Assembly: GCF_030540825.1 (NCBI RefSeq)
Contig: NZ_JAUOEO010000001.1
Coordinates: 2,329,001 to 2,393,000, forward strand
Direction of reading: 5' to 3'
Length of the DNA stretch: 64,000 bases
Origin: Flavivirga spongiicola
GTDB lineage: Bacteria; Bacteroidota; Bacteroidia; Flavobacteriales; Flavobacteriaceae
Below the pieces are notes generated by a model. That model saw only the letters and a list, made by a program, of their open reading frames with translations. It searched no databases and was not told the origin of the DNA. Position 1 is the first letter of the stretch. Each line of letters begins with the position of its first letter. Below, piece by piece: positions 46,740 to 54,846 of the stretch. The position numbers and the translations under genes were made by a program.

Positions 46740-46975
46740 CTATTGGTTTATATTTTTAAATTAGTGTTAGATGTCATTTGTAAATCGAATTCAAAGAATG
46801 TTCCGCAAAATTTTTCAAGCTCATTTCATTTTACAGCTCATAATGTTGAAATTACTCGAACAAAAAAAAGAATAATTATTAACAATTTGAAGGTAAAATA
46901 TAAATACTTAGTAGTAATTTAGTAAATTACAAACACATTTTTATATTAAAGATATGTTTTAAAAATAAAGTTTTT

Positions 46976-46983
46976 TATTTTTG
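46976..46983 (+). promoter_or_regulatory. Probable -7 promoter box of acpP-fabF
   Basis: TATTTTTG matches the Bacteroidetes -7 consensus TAnnTTTG and stands 32 bases before the acpP ATG, leaving a short leader. The -33 element is less clear: the region around 46953-46960 has T-rich TGTTTTAA. Confidence 0.55.
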
Positions 46984-47014
46984 CCAACTAATTAAAATTT
47001 AAAATTAAAATATT

Positions 47015-47248
47015 ATGTCAGACATTGCATCAAGAGTAAAAGCGATTATCGTAGACAAATTGGGAGTTGATGAGAACGAAGTTGTAACAGAAGCAAGCTT
47101 CACAAACGATTTAGGAGCGGACTCATTAGATACTGTTGAATTAATAATGGAATTCGAAAAAGAATTCGATATTCAAATACCAGACGATCAAGCTGAAAAC
47201 ATTGCTACAGTTGGTCAAGCTATTTCTTATATAGAAGAAGCAAAATAA
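47015..47248 (+). CDS. acpP: Acyl carrier protein
   Basis: 77 residues, acidic. It carries fatty-acid intermediates on a phosphopantetheine arm attached to the Ser of [12 protein letters not shown]. Helix II and the C-terminal part ([20 protein letters not shown]) are typical. It is cytosolic. The condensing enzyme gene fabF follows at 12 bases, the usual acpP-fabF order, and rnc comes next as in most Flavobacteria. Confidence 0.98.
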   Translation: MSDIASRVKAIIVDKLGVDENEVVTEASFTNDLGADSLDTVELIMEFEKEFDIQIPDDQAENIATVGQAISYIEEAK

Positions 47249-47260
47249 GCATTACATTTT

Positions 47261-48511
47261 ATGGAGATAAAGCGAGTTGTAGTCACAGGCTTAGGGGCTT
47301 TAACACCTATAGGTAATACCAAAGATGAATTTTGGGAAGGGCTTATTAGTGGTAAAAGTGGTGCTGCGCCTATAACATATTATGATACCGAGAAGTTTAA
47401 AACCAAATTCGCTTGCGAATTAAAAGGTTTTAATGCAACTGATTTTCTTGAGAGAAAAGAGGCTCGTAAGATGGATAAATTTGCGCAGTATGCTATGATA
47501 GCCTCAGATGAAGCTATTGTAGATGCTAAATTAAATCTAGACGAGGTAAATAAGTTGCGTGTAGGTGTTATATGGGGAACAGGAATTGGAGGTTTAGAGA
47601 CCTTTCAGCAAGAAGTTTTAAACTTTGCTGAAGGTAATGGAACTCCAAGGTTTAATCCATTCTTTATCCCGAAAATGATTGCAGATATTGCACCAGCCAA
47701 TATTTCCATAAAACATGGATTTATGGGGCCAAATTACACAACGGTTTCTGCGTGTGCTTCTTCTGCAAACGCTATGTTTGATGCTTTAAACTCGATACGT
47801 TTAGGGTATTGTGATGTAGTTGTTACAGGAGGAAGTGAAGCAGCAGTTACTATTGCTGGAATGGGTGGTTTTAATGCCATGCATGCATTATCTACTAGAA
47901 ATGAAAGTCCGGAAACGGCTTCAAGACCATTTGATGGAACCAGAGATGGTTTTGTTTTAGGCGAAGGAGCAGGCGCTTTAGTTTTAGAAGAGTACGAGCA
48001 TGCAAAAGCAAGAGGAGCAAAAATATATGCCGAAGTTGCTGGAGGAGGATTATCTTCTGATGCACATCATATGACGGCTCCACATCCAGAAGGTGTTGGT
48101 GTTGTTGAGGTCATGAAAAATTGTTTAGAAAATGCCAAGCTTAAACCAGAAGATGTAGACCATATAAATACACATGGAACTTCTACCCCTTTAGGGGATG
48201 TGGCTGAGCTTAAAGCCATTTCTAAAGTTTTTGGAAATCACGCTAAGAATATAAATATCAATTCAACAAAATCAATGACTGGGCACTTACTAGGTGCTGC
48301 TGGGGCTATTGAAGCTATTTCGGTTATATTGTCAATGGAACACGGTATTGTACCTCCAACAATTAATCATACTACAGTAGATGAAAACATTGATCCTGAA
48401 CTAAATTTAACCTTAAACAAGGCTCAAAAGCGAGACGTTAAAGTAGCAATGAGTAATACATTTGGATTTGGCGGACACAATGCGTGTGTTGTATTCAAGA
48501 AAATAGACTGA
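47261..48511 (+). CDS. fabF: Beta-ketoacyl-ACP synthase II
   Basis: 416 residues, a decarboxylating condensing enzyme of fatty-acid elongation. The catalytic Cys is in VSACASSANAM, and the two His are in NTHGTSTPLGD and KSMTGHLLGAAGA. The glycine-rich C-terminal loop is NTFGFGGHNACVVF. Length and order after acpP are standard. It is followed by a 98-base gap and rnc. Confidence 0.98.
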   Translation: MEIKRVVVTGLGALTPIGNTKDEFWEGLISGKSGAAPITYYDTEKFKTKFACELKGFNATDFLERKEARKMDKFAQYAMIASDEAIVDAKLNLDEVNKLRVGVIWGTGIGGLETFQQEVLNFAEGNGTPRFNPFFIPKMIADIAPANISIKHGFMGPNYTTVSACASSANAMFDALNSIRLGYCDVVVTGGSEAAVTIAGMGGFNAMHALSTRNESPETASRPFDGTRDGFVLGEGAGALVLEEYEHAKARGAKIYAEVAGGGLSSDAHHMTAPHPEGVGVVEVMKNCLENAKLKPEDVDHINTHGTSTPLGDVAELKAISKVFGNHAKNININSTKSMTGHLLGAAGAIEAISVILSMEHGIVPPTINHTTVDENIDPELNLTLNKAQKRDVKVAMSNTFGFGGHNACVVFKKID

Positions 48512-48609
48512 ATTCCGAATGGAATAAACCATAGCGATAAATTAATTTTACAGTAAAATGAAACATGGTTTATTACATCTGACATTAAAATAAAATTATT
48601 AATTTTCAG

Positions 48610-49350
48610 ATGAAAAACATTCGTAACATATTAAATTCCCGTTTTAAACGCAACGGGAATTTTTTTATGAAATTAACTAAAATCCTCGGGTTTAAACCTA
48701 AACATATTAAATTCTACAAAACGGCATTCACACACCGATCAATGAATATAAGGGATAGTAAAGGGAATGCTATTAATTATGAACGCTTAGAGTTTTTGGG
48801 AGATGCTACTTTGAGTGCAGTAATTGCATCACATTTATATTTAGAAGTGCCAAGTGGCGATGAAGGTTATTTAACTAAAATGCGTTCTAAAATTGTAAGT
48901 AGAGAGCATTTGAATGAACTAGGGAAAGACTTGAATTTAATAGGTTTAGTAGAGAGCAAAATTCCTCCAGGGCAGTTTGGAGACAATATTCACGGTAATA
49001 TTTTTGAAGCTTTAGTCGGTGCTATTTTTCTTGATAAAGGCTATAAGGCTTGCGAAAAGTTTATATATAAACGTGTTATTACTCCCTATGTAGATATTGA
49101 AACCTTAGAAGGTAAAGTTATTAGTTATAAAAGTTTGCTTATTGAATGGTGCCAAAAAGAAAAGAAAGCATTTCGTTATAATGTATATGAAGATACGGGT
49201 AATGATGAGGTTCGGCATTTTTCGGTAAAATTATCTATAGATGAAAAAATTGTTGCAAAAGCACGGGCAACATCAAAGAAAAAAGCAGAAGAAAAAGCTT
49301 CAAAACGTGCTTTTTTTGCATTCCAAAGCAGGATGTCTAAAATGATTTAA
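48610..49350 (+). CDS. rnc: Ribonuclease III
   Basis: 246 residues. It cuts double-stranded RNA (rRNA processing, mRNA decay). Visible features are the RNase III signature NYERLEFLGDATLSAVIA, the catalytic Asp/Glu of NIHGNIFEALVGAIFLDKG, and the C-terminal dsRNA-binding domain (about 165-240; KSLLIEWCQKEKK, ARATSKKKAEEKASKRAFF). The start at 48610 is kept because the N-terminal pattern IRNILNSR...GNFF recurs in flavobacterial homologues as I know them. A second ATG at 48667 lies just after a strong hairpin inside the coding region. Confidence 0.95.
   Translation: MKNIRNILNSRFKRNGNFFMKLTKILGFKPKHIKFYKTAFTHRSMNIRDSKGNAINYERLEFLGDATLSAVIASHLYLEVPSGDEGYLTKMRSKIVSREHLNELGKDLNLIGLVESKIPPGQFGDNIHGNIFEALVGAIFLDKGYKACEKFIYKRVITPYVDIETLEGKVISYKSLLIEWCQKEKKAFRYNVYEDTGNDEVRHFSVKLSIDEKIVAKARATSKKKAEEKASKRAFFAFQSRMSKMI
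48633..48666 (+). promoter_or_regulatory. Terminator-like hairpin inside the 5' coding end of rnc
   Basis: AAATTCCCGTT at 48633-48643 and AACGGGAATTT at 48652-48662 form a perfect 11-bp stem with an 8-nt loop, followed by TTTT. It covers codons 8-19 of rnc. It could terminate the acpP-fabF transcript, or be a target for self-cleavage by RNase III, as known for the rnc leader in Escherichia coli. Confidence 0.6.
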
Positions 49351-49472
49351 AGGATATTTTAGATAAAAGAACTTAACTATAACGTTTTCGTTTACTTTGT
49401 TACTAAGATATAAGTTAAACGTATTCCGATTGAATGTTTTAAATACTATATTTACCGCTATTAATATAAGTT

Positions 49473-49958
49473 ATGGCTGTACACAAACTTATTTTAGATG
49501 ATGTTTTTGAAGAAGATTTTTGTACTTTAATAGCAATTCATTGTACACTTGAAGATTATCGTTTAGCGTATCTCTTAAATAAATATTTAGGAATAAGCCT
49601 TACTAGAAGTCCATTAGATTTGGATTACCAAAATGAAAAATCAACGTATTCACTTTTTGAATGGGAAGATAGTAAACAGCAAACGATATGGAGTTTAGTT
49701 TCTAATGTTTGTAAAACAGAAGAGTATAGACAACGAAAGAATGAATCATTATTTGATTCTCAAGAAAAAATCATTAGAACAGCATATTTAATACCAGAAT
49801 ATAAAACGGTTAATTATTTTTTAAAAATAGATAATGAAATCAATTTTAGTAAAGAAAAATATATTCTAAATAATGTACTAAAAGCACCACAAATTGCCAC
49901 AGCTTACAGTATTGATATCAATCAATTAAAATCTAAAGACAATTTAATTTTTAACTAA
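49473..49958 (+). CDS. IPExxxVDY-family protein
   Basis: 161 residues, belonging to a small Bacteroidetes-specific family named after its motif. Here the motif is IPEYKTVNY (Asn where the name has Asp), in LIPEYKTVNYFLKIDNE. It begins MAVHKLILDDVFEEDFCTLI. No signal peptide or membrane helix is seen. The function is unknown. It is encoded directly before pyruvate kinase with a one-base stop/start overlap (TAATG), a conserved arrangement in Flavobacteria. Confidence 0.88.
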   Translation: MAVHKLILDDVFEEDFCTLIAIHCTLEDYRLAYLLNKYLGISLTRSPLDLDYQNEKSTYSLFEWEDSKQQTIWSLVSNVCKTEEYRQRKNESLFDSQEKIIRTAYLIPEYKTVNYFLKIDNEINFSKEKYILNNVLKAPQIATAYSIDINQLKSKDNLIFN

Positions 49959-51400
49959 TGTCAACAACAAAAAAAACTAAAATAGTAGCAACATTAGGAC
50001 CAGCTACAAGTACAAAAGAAGTTTTAAAAGGAATGCTTGAACAAGGCGCCAATGTATTTAGAATAAACTTTTCTCATGCCGATTATAGTGATGTTACTGA
50101 TCGTATTAAAATGATACGAGAATTAAATGAAGAGTTTGGTTTCACGGCTGCTATTTTAGCAGATTTACAAGGCCCTAAACTTCGTGTTGGTGTTATGAAA
50201 GAAGAAGTTGTTGTGCATCCTGATGATGAAATCGTATTTGCCACAGGCGAGCGTTTTGAAGGGACAAAAGAGCGCGTTTATATGACGTATGAAAGGTTTC
50301 CGCAAGATGCAAAGCCAGGAGAACGTATTCTTTTAGATGATGGAAAATTAATTTTCGAAGTTGTTTCAACTAACAAAAAAGATGAAGTTGTTGCTCGCGT
50401 TATTCAAGGGGGCCCACTTAAATCTAAAAAAGGAGTAAACCTTCCTAATACAAATATTTCGCAACCAGCTTTAACAGAAAAAGATATTGAAGATGCTGTT
50501 TTTGCCATTGGCCAAAATGTAGATTGGATTGCTTTATCATTTGTGCGTCATGCGGAAGATTTAATGCAACTGCGTGATTTAATAAATAAACACAGTGAGC
50601 ACAAAATCCCAATTATAGCTAAAATTGAAAAGCCAGAAGCTGTAGAAAATATTGATAAAATTGTAACGCATTGCGACGGTATTATGGTAGCTCGTGGTGA
50701 TTTAGGCGTGGAGGTTCCTGCAGAGGAAGTACCGCTTATTCAAAAACAATTGGTATTACGCGCTAAAAAAGCGAGAATTCCAGTGATTATAGCTACTCAA
50801 ATGATGGAGACTATGATTTCTAGTTTAACACCAACAAGAGCTGAGGTCAACGATGTTGCAAATTCGGTTATGGATGGTGCTGATGCTGTTATGTTATCTG
50901 GCGAAACATCAGTTGGTAGTTATCCTATAGAAGTTATTAAGCAAATGTCGGATATACTTAAAAGTGTAGAGAACTCAAACTTAATTAAAGTGCCTCAATT
51001 ACCACCTCATATCCGTACCAATCGTTATATAACAAAATCTATTTGTTATCATGCGGCCAATATGGCAAATGAAATTAGTGCAAAAGCTATATCAACATTA
51101 ACAAATAGTGGATATACGGCATTTCAAATATCTGCATGGAGACCGTCATGTCATATTTTAGTTTTTACTTCAAACAAGCGTATATTAACACGCCTCAGTT
51201 TACTTTGGGGGGTTCGTGCTTTTTACTATGATAAATTTGTAAGTACGGACGAAACTATTGAGGATGTGAACGCTATTGCTTGCAAAATGGGATATCTAGA
51301 AGAAGGCGATATGCTTATTAGTTTAGCGGCCATGCCTATCAAGGATAGAGGGATGGTAAATACATTACGTGTTACTGAAATAGACACCTGTAATTTTTAA
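49958..51400 (+). CDS. pyk: Pyruvate kinase
   Basis: 480 residues, the last glycolysis step (phosphoenolpyruvate plus ADP to pyruvate plus ATP). Visible features are KIVATLGPATS at the N-terminus, FRINFSHADY, the active-site signature IIAKIEKPEAVENI, MVARGDLGVEVP, and ATQMMETMISSLTPTRAEVND with MDGADAVMLSGETSVGSYP. The C-terminal domain ends at about residue 480 with no extra domain. The start overlaps the IPExxxVDY stop. The terminator (51600-51639) is about 200 bases away because repeats lie between. Confidence 0.98.
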   Translation: MSTTKKTKIVATLGPATSTKEVLKGMLEQGANVFRINFSHADYSDVTDRIKMIRELNEEFGFTAAILADLQGPKLRVGVMKEEVVVHPDDEIVFATGERFEGTKERVYMTYERFPQDAKPGERILLDDGKLIFEVVSTNKKDEVVARVIQGGPLKSKKGVNLPNTNISQPALTEKDIEDAVFAIGQNVDWIALSFVRHAEDLMQLRDLINKHSEHKIPIIAKIEKPEAVENIDKIVTHCDGIMVARGDLGVEVPAEEVPLIQKQLVLRAKKARIPVIIATQMMETMISSLTPTRAEVNDVANSVMDGADAVMLSGETSVGSYPIEVIKQMSDILKSVENSNLIKVPQLPPHIRTNRYITKSICYHAANMANEISAKAISTLTNSGYTAFQISAWRPSCHILVFTSNKRILTRLSLLWGVRAFYYDKFVSTDETIEDVNAIACKMGYLEEGDMLISLAAMPIKDRGMVNTLRVTEIDTCNF

Positions 51401-51447
51401 TCGAAAAGAATTCTCTGAGACTCTGCCTCGGGGTTTCCTTTGAAGTT

Positions 51448-51472
51448 GTCATTCCCGTGAAAACGGGAATCT
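51448..51472. repeat. Short palindromic repeat S2
   Basis: GTC then ATTCCCGT-GAAA-ACGGGAAT and C; a REP-like hairpin of the same family as S1 (46076), between pyk and its terminator. Confidence 0.7.
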
Positions 51473-51599
51473 AAATAACAGAATTTCGATTTTTGACCAG
51501 AAAAATCAAAATGAAACAAGCGAAATACCTTTATGGCTCTGCCTCGAGGATAGTTCGTTTCAAGAAATTCTTTATTAAATTCAGTATTTAAAATATTTA

Positions 51600-51639
51600 G
51601 GCGTTATTCTTTTTCTATAAAAAGAGTGACGCCCTTTTT
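51600..51639 (+). terminator. Intrinsic terminator of pyk
   Basis: GGCGT...ACGCC with an inner TCTTTTT/AAAAAGA pairing (51600-51633) and a T run. It is oriented for the plus strand; the next gene (dinB) is convergent. Confidence 0.7.
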
Positions 51640-51688
51640 GTTGTACATTTTCCTATGCCTAAAAGCTTGATTTGAGCTAAGAACTCAA

Positions 51689-52786
51689 TTAAAACTTAAA
51701 CTTCAACTGTACACTCACGCTTTTTTGCTCAGGTTTTTTCTTGGTTTCGGTATTTAAATTAGACATTGAAATACCTAATAAGCGCACCGAATTATTCAAC
51801 TTTTCCTGATATAACAAATCCTTAGCAGTTTCTAGAATGATACTTTTGTCACTTATAAAATATGGCAATGTTTTACTTCTGGTTTGCAATGTGAAATCAC
51901 TATACTTTATTTTTAGTGTGACTGTTTTCCCCGCTACGTTACTTTTATTTAAACGTCGTGAAACCTCTTCAGCAATATGTTCAAGCTTTTCAAGCATAAA
52001 AACTTCACTCGATAAATTTTCGCTAAATGTACGTTCGGCAGCCAACGATTTTCGTATTCTGTTAGGTTTTACCTCGCTATTATGAACACCTCTAACCACA
52101 TAGTAATAATAGCGTCCGGATTTTCCAAAGTTTTCATCGAGATATTCAAGTGATTTTCCTTTTAAATCCAGACCTGTAAAAATGCCTTTTTGATACATTT
52201 TTTCTGCGGTCACTTTACCCACACCATAAAATTTCCTGATGTCTAACTGTTCTAAAAATTTAATGACTTCTTCAGGGTTTACAGTTTTCTGTCCGTTAGG
52301 TTTGTTATAATCGCTTGCTATCTTGGCAATAAATTTATTAATGGAAATACCAGCCGAAGCGGTTAAGCCAACTTCTTTAAAAATACGTTCACGAATCTCT
52401 TCTGCGATTAAAGAGGCACTTGGGTTGCCCTTTTTGTTTTCAGTAACATCTAAATAAGCTTCATCTAGAGAAAGTGGTTCTACCAAATCGGTATAATCAT
52501 AAAAGATACGTTTAACTTTTTTAGAAATTTCACTATACCTATCAAAACGCGGTCTTACAAAAATCAAATCTGGACATAATTTAGAAGCTAAATTACCAGC
52601 CATAGCACTTTTTACGCCAAATTTTCTAGCCTCATAACTGGCAGCGCTAATAACACCTCGTTTACCGCCACCGCCAACAGCAAGAGGCTTCCCTTTAAGA
52701 TCAGGGTTATCCATTTGCTCAACAGATGCGTAAAATGCATCCATATCTACGTGTATGATTTTTCGTATTGGTAAATCGCCAGACAT
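51689..52786 (-). CDS. dinB: DNA polymerase IV (Y-family translesion polymerase)
   Basis: 365 residues. It copies past damaged bases with low fidelity. Catalytic acidic residues are in HVDMDAFYASVEQ and LSLDEAYLDVT; GVISAASYEARKFGVKSAM is the fingers region. Helix-hairpin-helix motifs are near FYGVGKVTAEKMYQKG, and the little-finger domain occupies about 245-345. The tail KKPEQKSVSVQLKFKF lacks an obvious clamp-binding motif. Upstream is a palindrome pair shared with the divergent CYTH gene. Confidence 0.96.
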   Translation of the reverse strand: MSGDLPIRKIIHVDMDAFYASVEQMDNPDLKGKPLAVGGGGKRGVISAASYEARKFGVKSAMAGNLASKLCPDLIFVRPRFDRYSEISKKVKRIFYDYTDLVEPLSLDEAYLDVTENKKGNPSASLIAEEIRERIFKEVGLTASAGISINKFIAKIASDYNKPNGQKTVNPEEVIKFLEQLDIRKFYGVGKVTAEKMYQKGIFTGLDLKGKSLEYLDENFGKSGRYYYYVVRGVHNSEVKPNRIRKSLAAERTFSENLSSEVFMLEKLEHIAEEVSRRLNKSNVAGKTVTLKIKYSDFTLQTRSKTLPYFISDKSIILETAKDLLYQEKLNNSVRLLGISMSNLNTETKKKPEQKSVSVQLKFKF

Positions 52787-52801
52787 ACTGTAAATTTACA
52801 A

Positions 52802-52821
52802 ATTCCTGCGGAGGCAGGAAT
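52802..52821. repeat. Short palindromic repeat S3
   Basis: ATTCCTGC-GGAG-GCAGGAAT, a perfect 8-bp stem 16 bases upstream of the dinB start. It is the mirror partner of S4. Confidence 0.75.
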
Positions 52822-52893
52822 CTCTTTCTTATTTGAAATGTTTTATAATTAATAAGATTTTTATTAGTAAATAAATAGCAGGAATTATTAAAG

Positions 52894-52915
52894 GATTCCT
52901 GCCTTCGCAGGAAAT
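52894..52915. repeat. Short palindromic repeat S4 (inverted relative to S3)
   Basis: GATTCCTGC-CTTC-GCAGGAA, just 4 bases before the CYTH ATG at 52919. With S3 it brackets the divergent promoter region, and each copy would lie in the leader of a flanking gene. Confidence 0.7.
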
Positions 52916-52918
52916 ATT

Positions 52919-53386
52919 ATGATAGAAATAGAACGTAAATTTTTAGTGACATCCCATGCTTATAAAGATGAAGCATATAAGAGTACTAGAATTATTCAAG
53001 GTTTTTTAAACACTCATAAAAAGCGTACGGTTCGAGTTAGGTTGAAAGGCAATATAGGCTATATAACAGTTAAAGGGCAATCATCAGAGGATGGGCTATC
53101 ACGATTTGAATGGGAAAAAGAAATATCTAAAGCCGAAGCGAAATCACTTTTAAATGTTTGTGAGTCAGGGGTTATTGATAAAGTTCGTTATGAAGTGAAG
53201 ATTAAAAACCATATTTTTGAAATAGATGAATTTTTTGGCGATAATGAAGGATTAGTTATTGCAGAAGTTGAATTAGGAAGTGAAAATGAAACTTTCGAAA
53301 CACCTTATTGGTTAGGTAAAGAAGTTACAGGGCATATAAAATATTACAATTCACAATTAAGTAAACAACCATATAAAACTTGGTAA
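52919..53386 (+). CDS. CYTH-domain protein (triphosphate tunnel metalloenzyme)
   Basis: 155 residues. The EXEXK signature is at the N-terminus (MIEIERKFLV), and alternating basic/acidic strands line the tunnel (RTVRVRLKG, ITVKGQ, RFEWEKEI, VRYEVKI, FEIDEFFGDN, AEVELGSE). Family members hydrolyse inorganic triphosphate or related compounds; adenylate cyclase activity is known only in some. The substrate is not assigned. No signal peptide is present. The start follows a palindrome at 4 bases. A YciI-like lipoprotein gene follows at 20 bases. Confidence 0.92.
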   Translation: MIEIERKFLVTSHAYKDEAYKSTRIIQGFLNTHKKRTVRVRLKGNIGYITVKGQSSEDGLSRFEWEKEISKAEAKSLLNVCESGVIDKVRYEVKIKNHIFEIDEFFGDNEGLVIAEVELGSENETFETPYWLGKEVTGHIKYYNSQLSKQPYKTW

Positions 53387-53406
53387 TAATTTAAAAAAAT
53401 CTAGTC

Positions 53407-53952
53407 ATGAAGCATTTAATAATACCAGTATTTTTAGCATGTGTTCTTTTTTCGTGTAAAGAAGGCGCAAAAGCATCTATGTCCGACATTAAAGAAAACA
53501 CTTCAGAAGTTATAGAGGAACAAGTAGATTCAATAATAGAAGTGGTCGAAGCCCCTATTAAAAAAACAACTAAACAAATTAAAGAAGAGCTTACGGCAAA
53601 GGGCTTTAAGGTATTTGATTATGTTGATGAAAAGACGCAAGACACTGTTTTAATGCAGCAATATTTTATGGCATTTTTAAAAACAGGACCTATTAGAGGG
53701 CAAAATGAAGAAGAAACAGCCTTATTACAAAAAGAACATTTAGCACATTTAACGAAAATGTATGAGTTGGGATATGCGGATATTTCTGGTCCTTTTGGTG
53801 ATGACGGCTCTATTCGCGGAATTACTATTTATAATGTACCAACATTAAAAATGGCCGATAGTTTAGCAAACTCAGATCCTATGGTAAAAGCGGGACGCTT
53901 AGAAATTGAAATACATCCATGGTGGGCAGGAAAAGGGTTTCCTTTGCGATAG
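53407..53952 (+). CDS. Lipoprotein with a YciI-like domain
   Basis: 181 residues. The signal peptide ends in LFSC (Cys17), so it is lipid-anchored. A charged helical linker (about 20-65) is followed by a YCII/dimeric ferredoxin-like domain: TVLMQQYFMAFLKTGPIRG, then EHLAHLTKMYELGYADISGP and DSLANSDPMVKAGRLEIEIH. The catalytic function is unknown; soluble relatives have weak dehydrochlorinase-like or peroxidase-like roles. Its stop is directly followed by the ATG of the next gene (TAGATG), so it is co-transcribed with the membrane-bound phosphatase/nuclease. Confidence 0.8.
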   Translation: MKHLIIPVFLACVLFSCKEGAKASMSDIKENTSEVIEEQVDSIIEVVEAPIKKTTKQIKEELTAKGFKVFDYVDEKTQDTVLMQQYFMAFLKTGPIRGQNEEETALLQKEHLAHLTKMYELGYADISGPFGDDGSIRGITIYNVPTLKMADSLANSDPMVKAGRLEIEIHPWWAGKGFPLR

Positions 53953-54825
53953 ATGTTAAAGTTTATAAAGCTCCTATTTTACCTGATAAATGTTATAATA
54001 ATTATATCATTATTGGTTCTCCACTTTTTTATAAAAGATAGAACATATGATGCTTCATTATTGTTTTATTTATTTCCATTACCTATCATTATATTAATAA
54101 TTCTGATACTTTCTCTTTTTCTTGGGAAGAAAAGAAAATACAATTTAATATTAGCGGCGTTATTATTAGTAACTTGGATTGGGAGAAGTTTCAGAATTAG
54201 TTTCCCTAGTGATATTAGAGAAACTGATATGGAAATTGTGTTTTGGAATGCTTCTCGGGATAATGATTTTGAATTGGCGTTTAGTGAGCATGAAAGCATT
54301 CCGGATATTATGATTTTGACCGAATCTAACGAAAAAAAATTTGAAGGACTGCGGTTAAAATACCCCCATTTTTATTTTTACGAAACAAATAGTGAAATTG
54401 AGATTTTTTCAAAAATACCATTAAGTATTATAAAAGAAGAAACATCCAAGTTTCATTCAACGGTTGTATCTTTTAAAGCGGAAGACATTAATTTTTTTGT
54501 AGTAGATGTGTCGGGAAGCATGGATGTACCTCGTGAATGGGAATTGGAATTTGTCAATTCAATAATTAAAGAAACAAATAAAACAGTGGTTCTTGGAGAT
54601 TTTAATGTGCCTTATGAATCTATGCATTTAGAGCATATTAAATCAAATTTTGATCACGCTTTCTCGGAAAAAGGGAATGGTTTTAGAGAAACTTGGTTTT
54701 GGAATATTCCTTTGTTGTCACTCGACCATATCTGGGTATCCAAAGATCTGGAAATTCTTAAAGCTGCAAAAATTAGTACGCTTAAATCTGACCATAGTAT
54801 GATTAAAGCAGTTGTTAGAAAATAG
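53953..54825 (+). CDS. Membrane-anchored endonuclease/exonuclease/phosphatase-family protein
   Basis: 290 residues. Three hydrophobic helices (about 5-25, 34-57, 64-82) anchor it, and the catalytic domain begins at about 95. The family motifs are MEIVFWNASRDND, DIMILTESNE, VVLGDFNVP, LDHIWVS and KSDHSMI, giving the Asn, Glu, Asp and His metal sites. The substrate (nucleic acid, phospholipid or other phosphoester) is unknown. The domain should face the periplasm, judging by the number of helices. It ends 21 bases before the convergent pbpC gene. Confidence 0.88.
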   Translation: MLKFIKLLFYLINVIIIISLLVLHFFIKDRTYDASLLFYLFPLPIIILIILILSLFLGKKRKYNLILAALLLVTWIGRSFRISFPSDIRETDMEIVFWNASRDNDFELAFSEHESIPDIMILTESNEKKFEGLRLKYPHFYFYETNSEIEIFSKIPLSIIKEETSKFHSTVVSFKAEDINFFVVDVSGSMDVPREWELEFVNSIIKETNKTVVLGDFNVPYESMHLEHIKSNFDHAFSEKGNGFRETWFWNIPLLSLDHIWVSKDLEILKAAKISTLKSDHSMIKAVVRK

Positions 54826-54846
54826 TTGTTTCAAACAGGAAATGTA

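Larger units (their letters stand above)
51401..51688. repeat. Repeat-rich gap after pyk
   Basis: No gene. It holds two direct copies of CTCTGCCTCG (51421-51430, 51537-51546), palindrome S2 (51448-51472), and an inverted pair around TGAAAC...GTTTCA (51511-51563). It also holds the pyk terminator. It looks like accumulated intergenic repeat elements. Confidence 0.6.

Noticed and set aside
51401..51688. Possible small gene in the repeat-rich gap after pyk
   Set aside because: All frames are short and broken; the structure is explained by repeats and a terminator.
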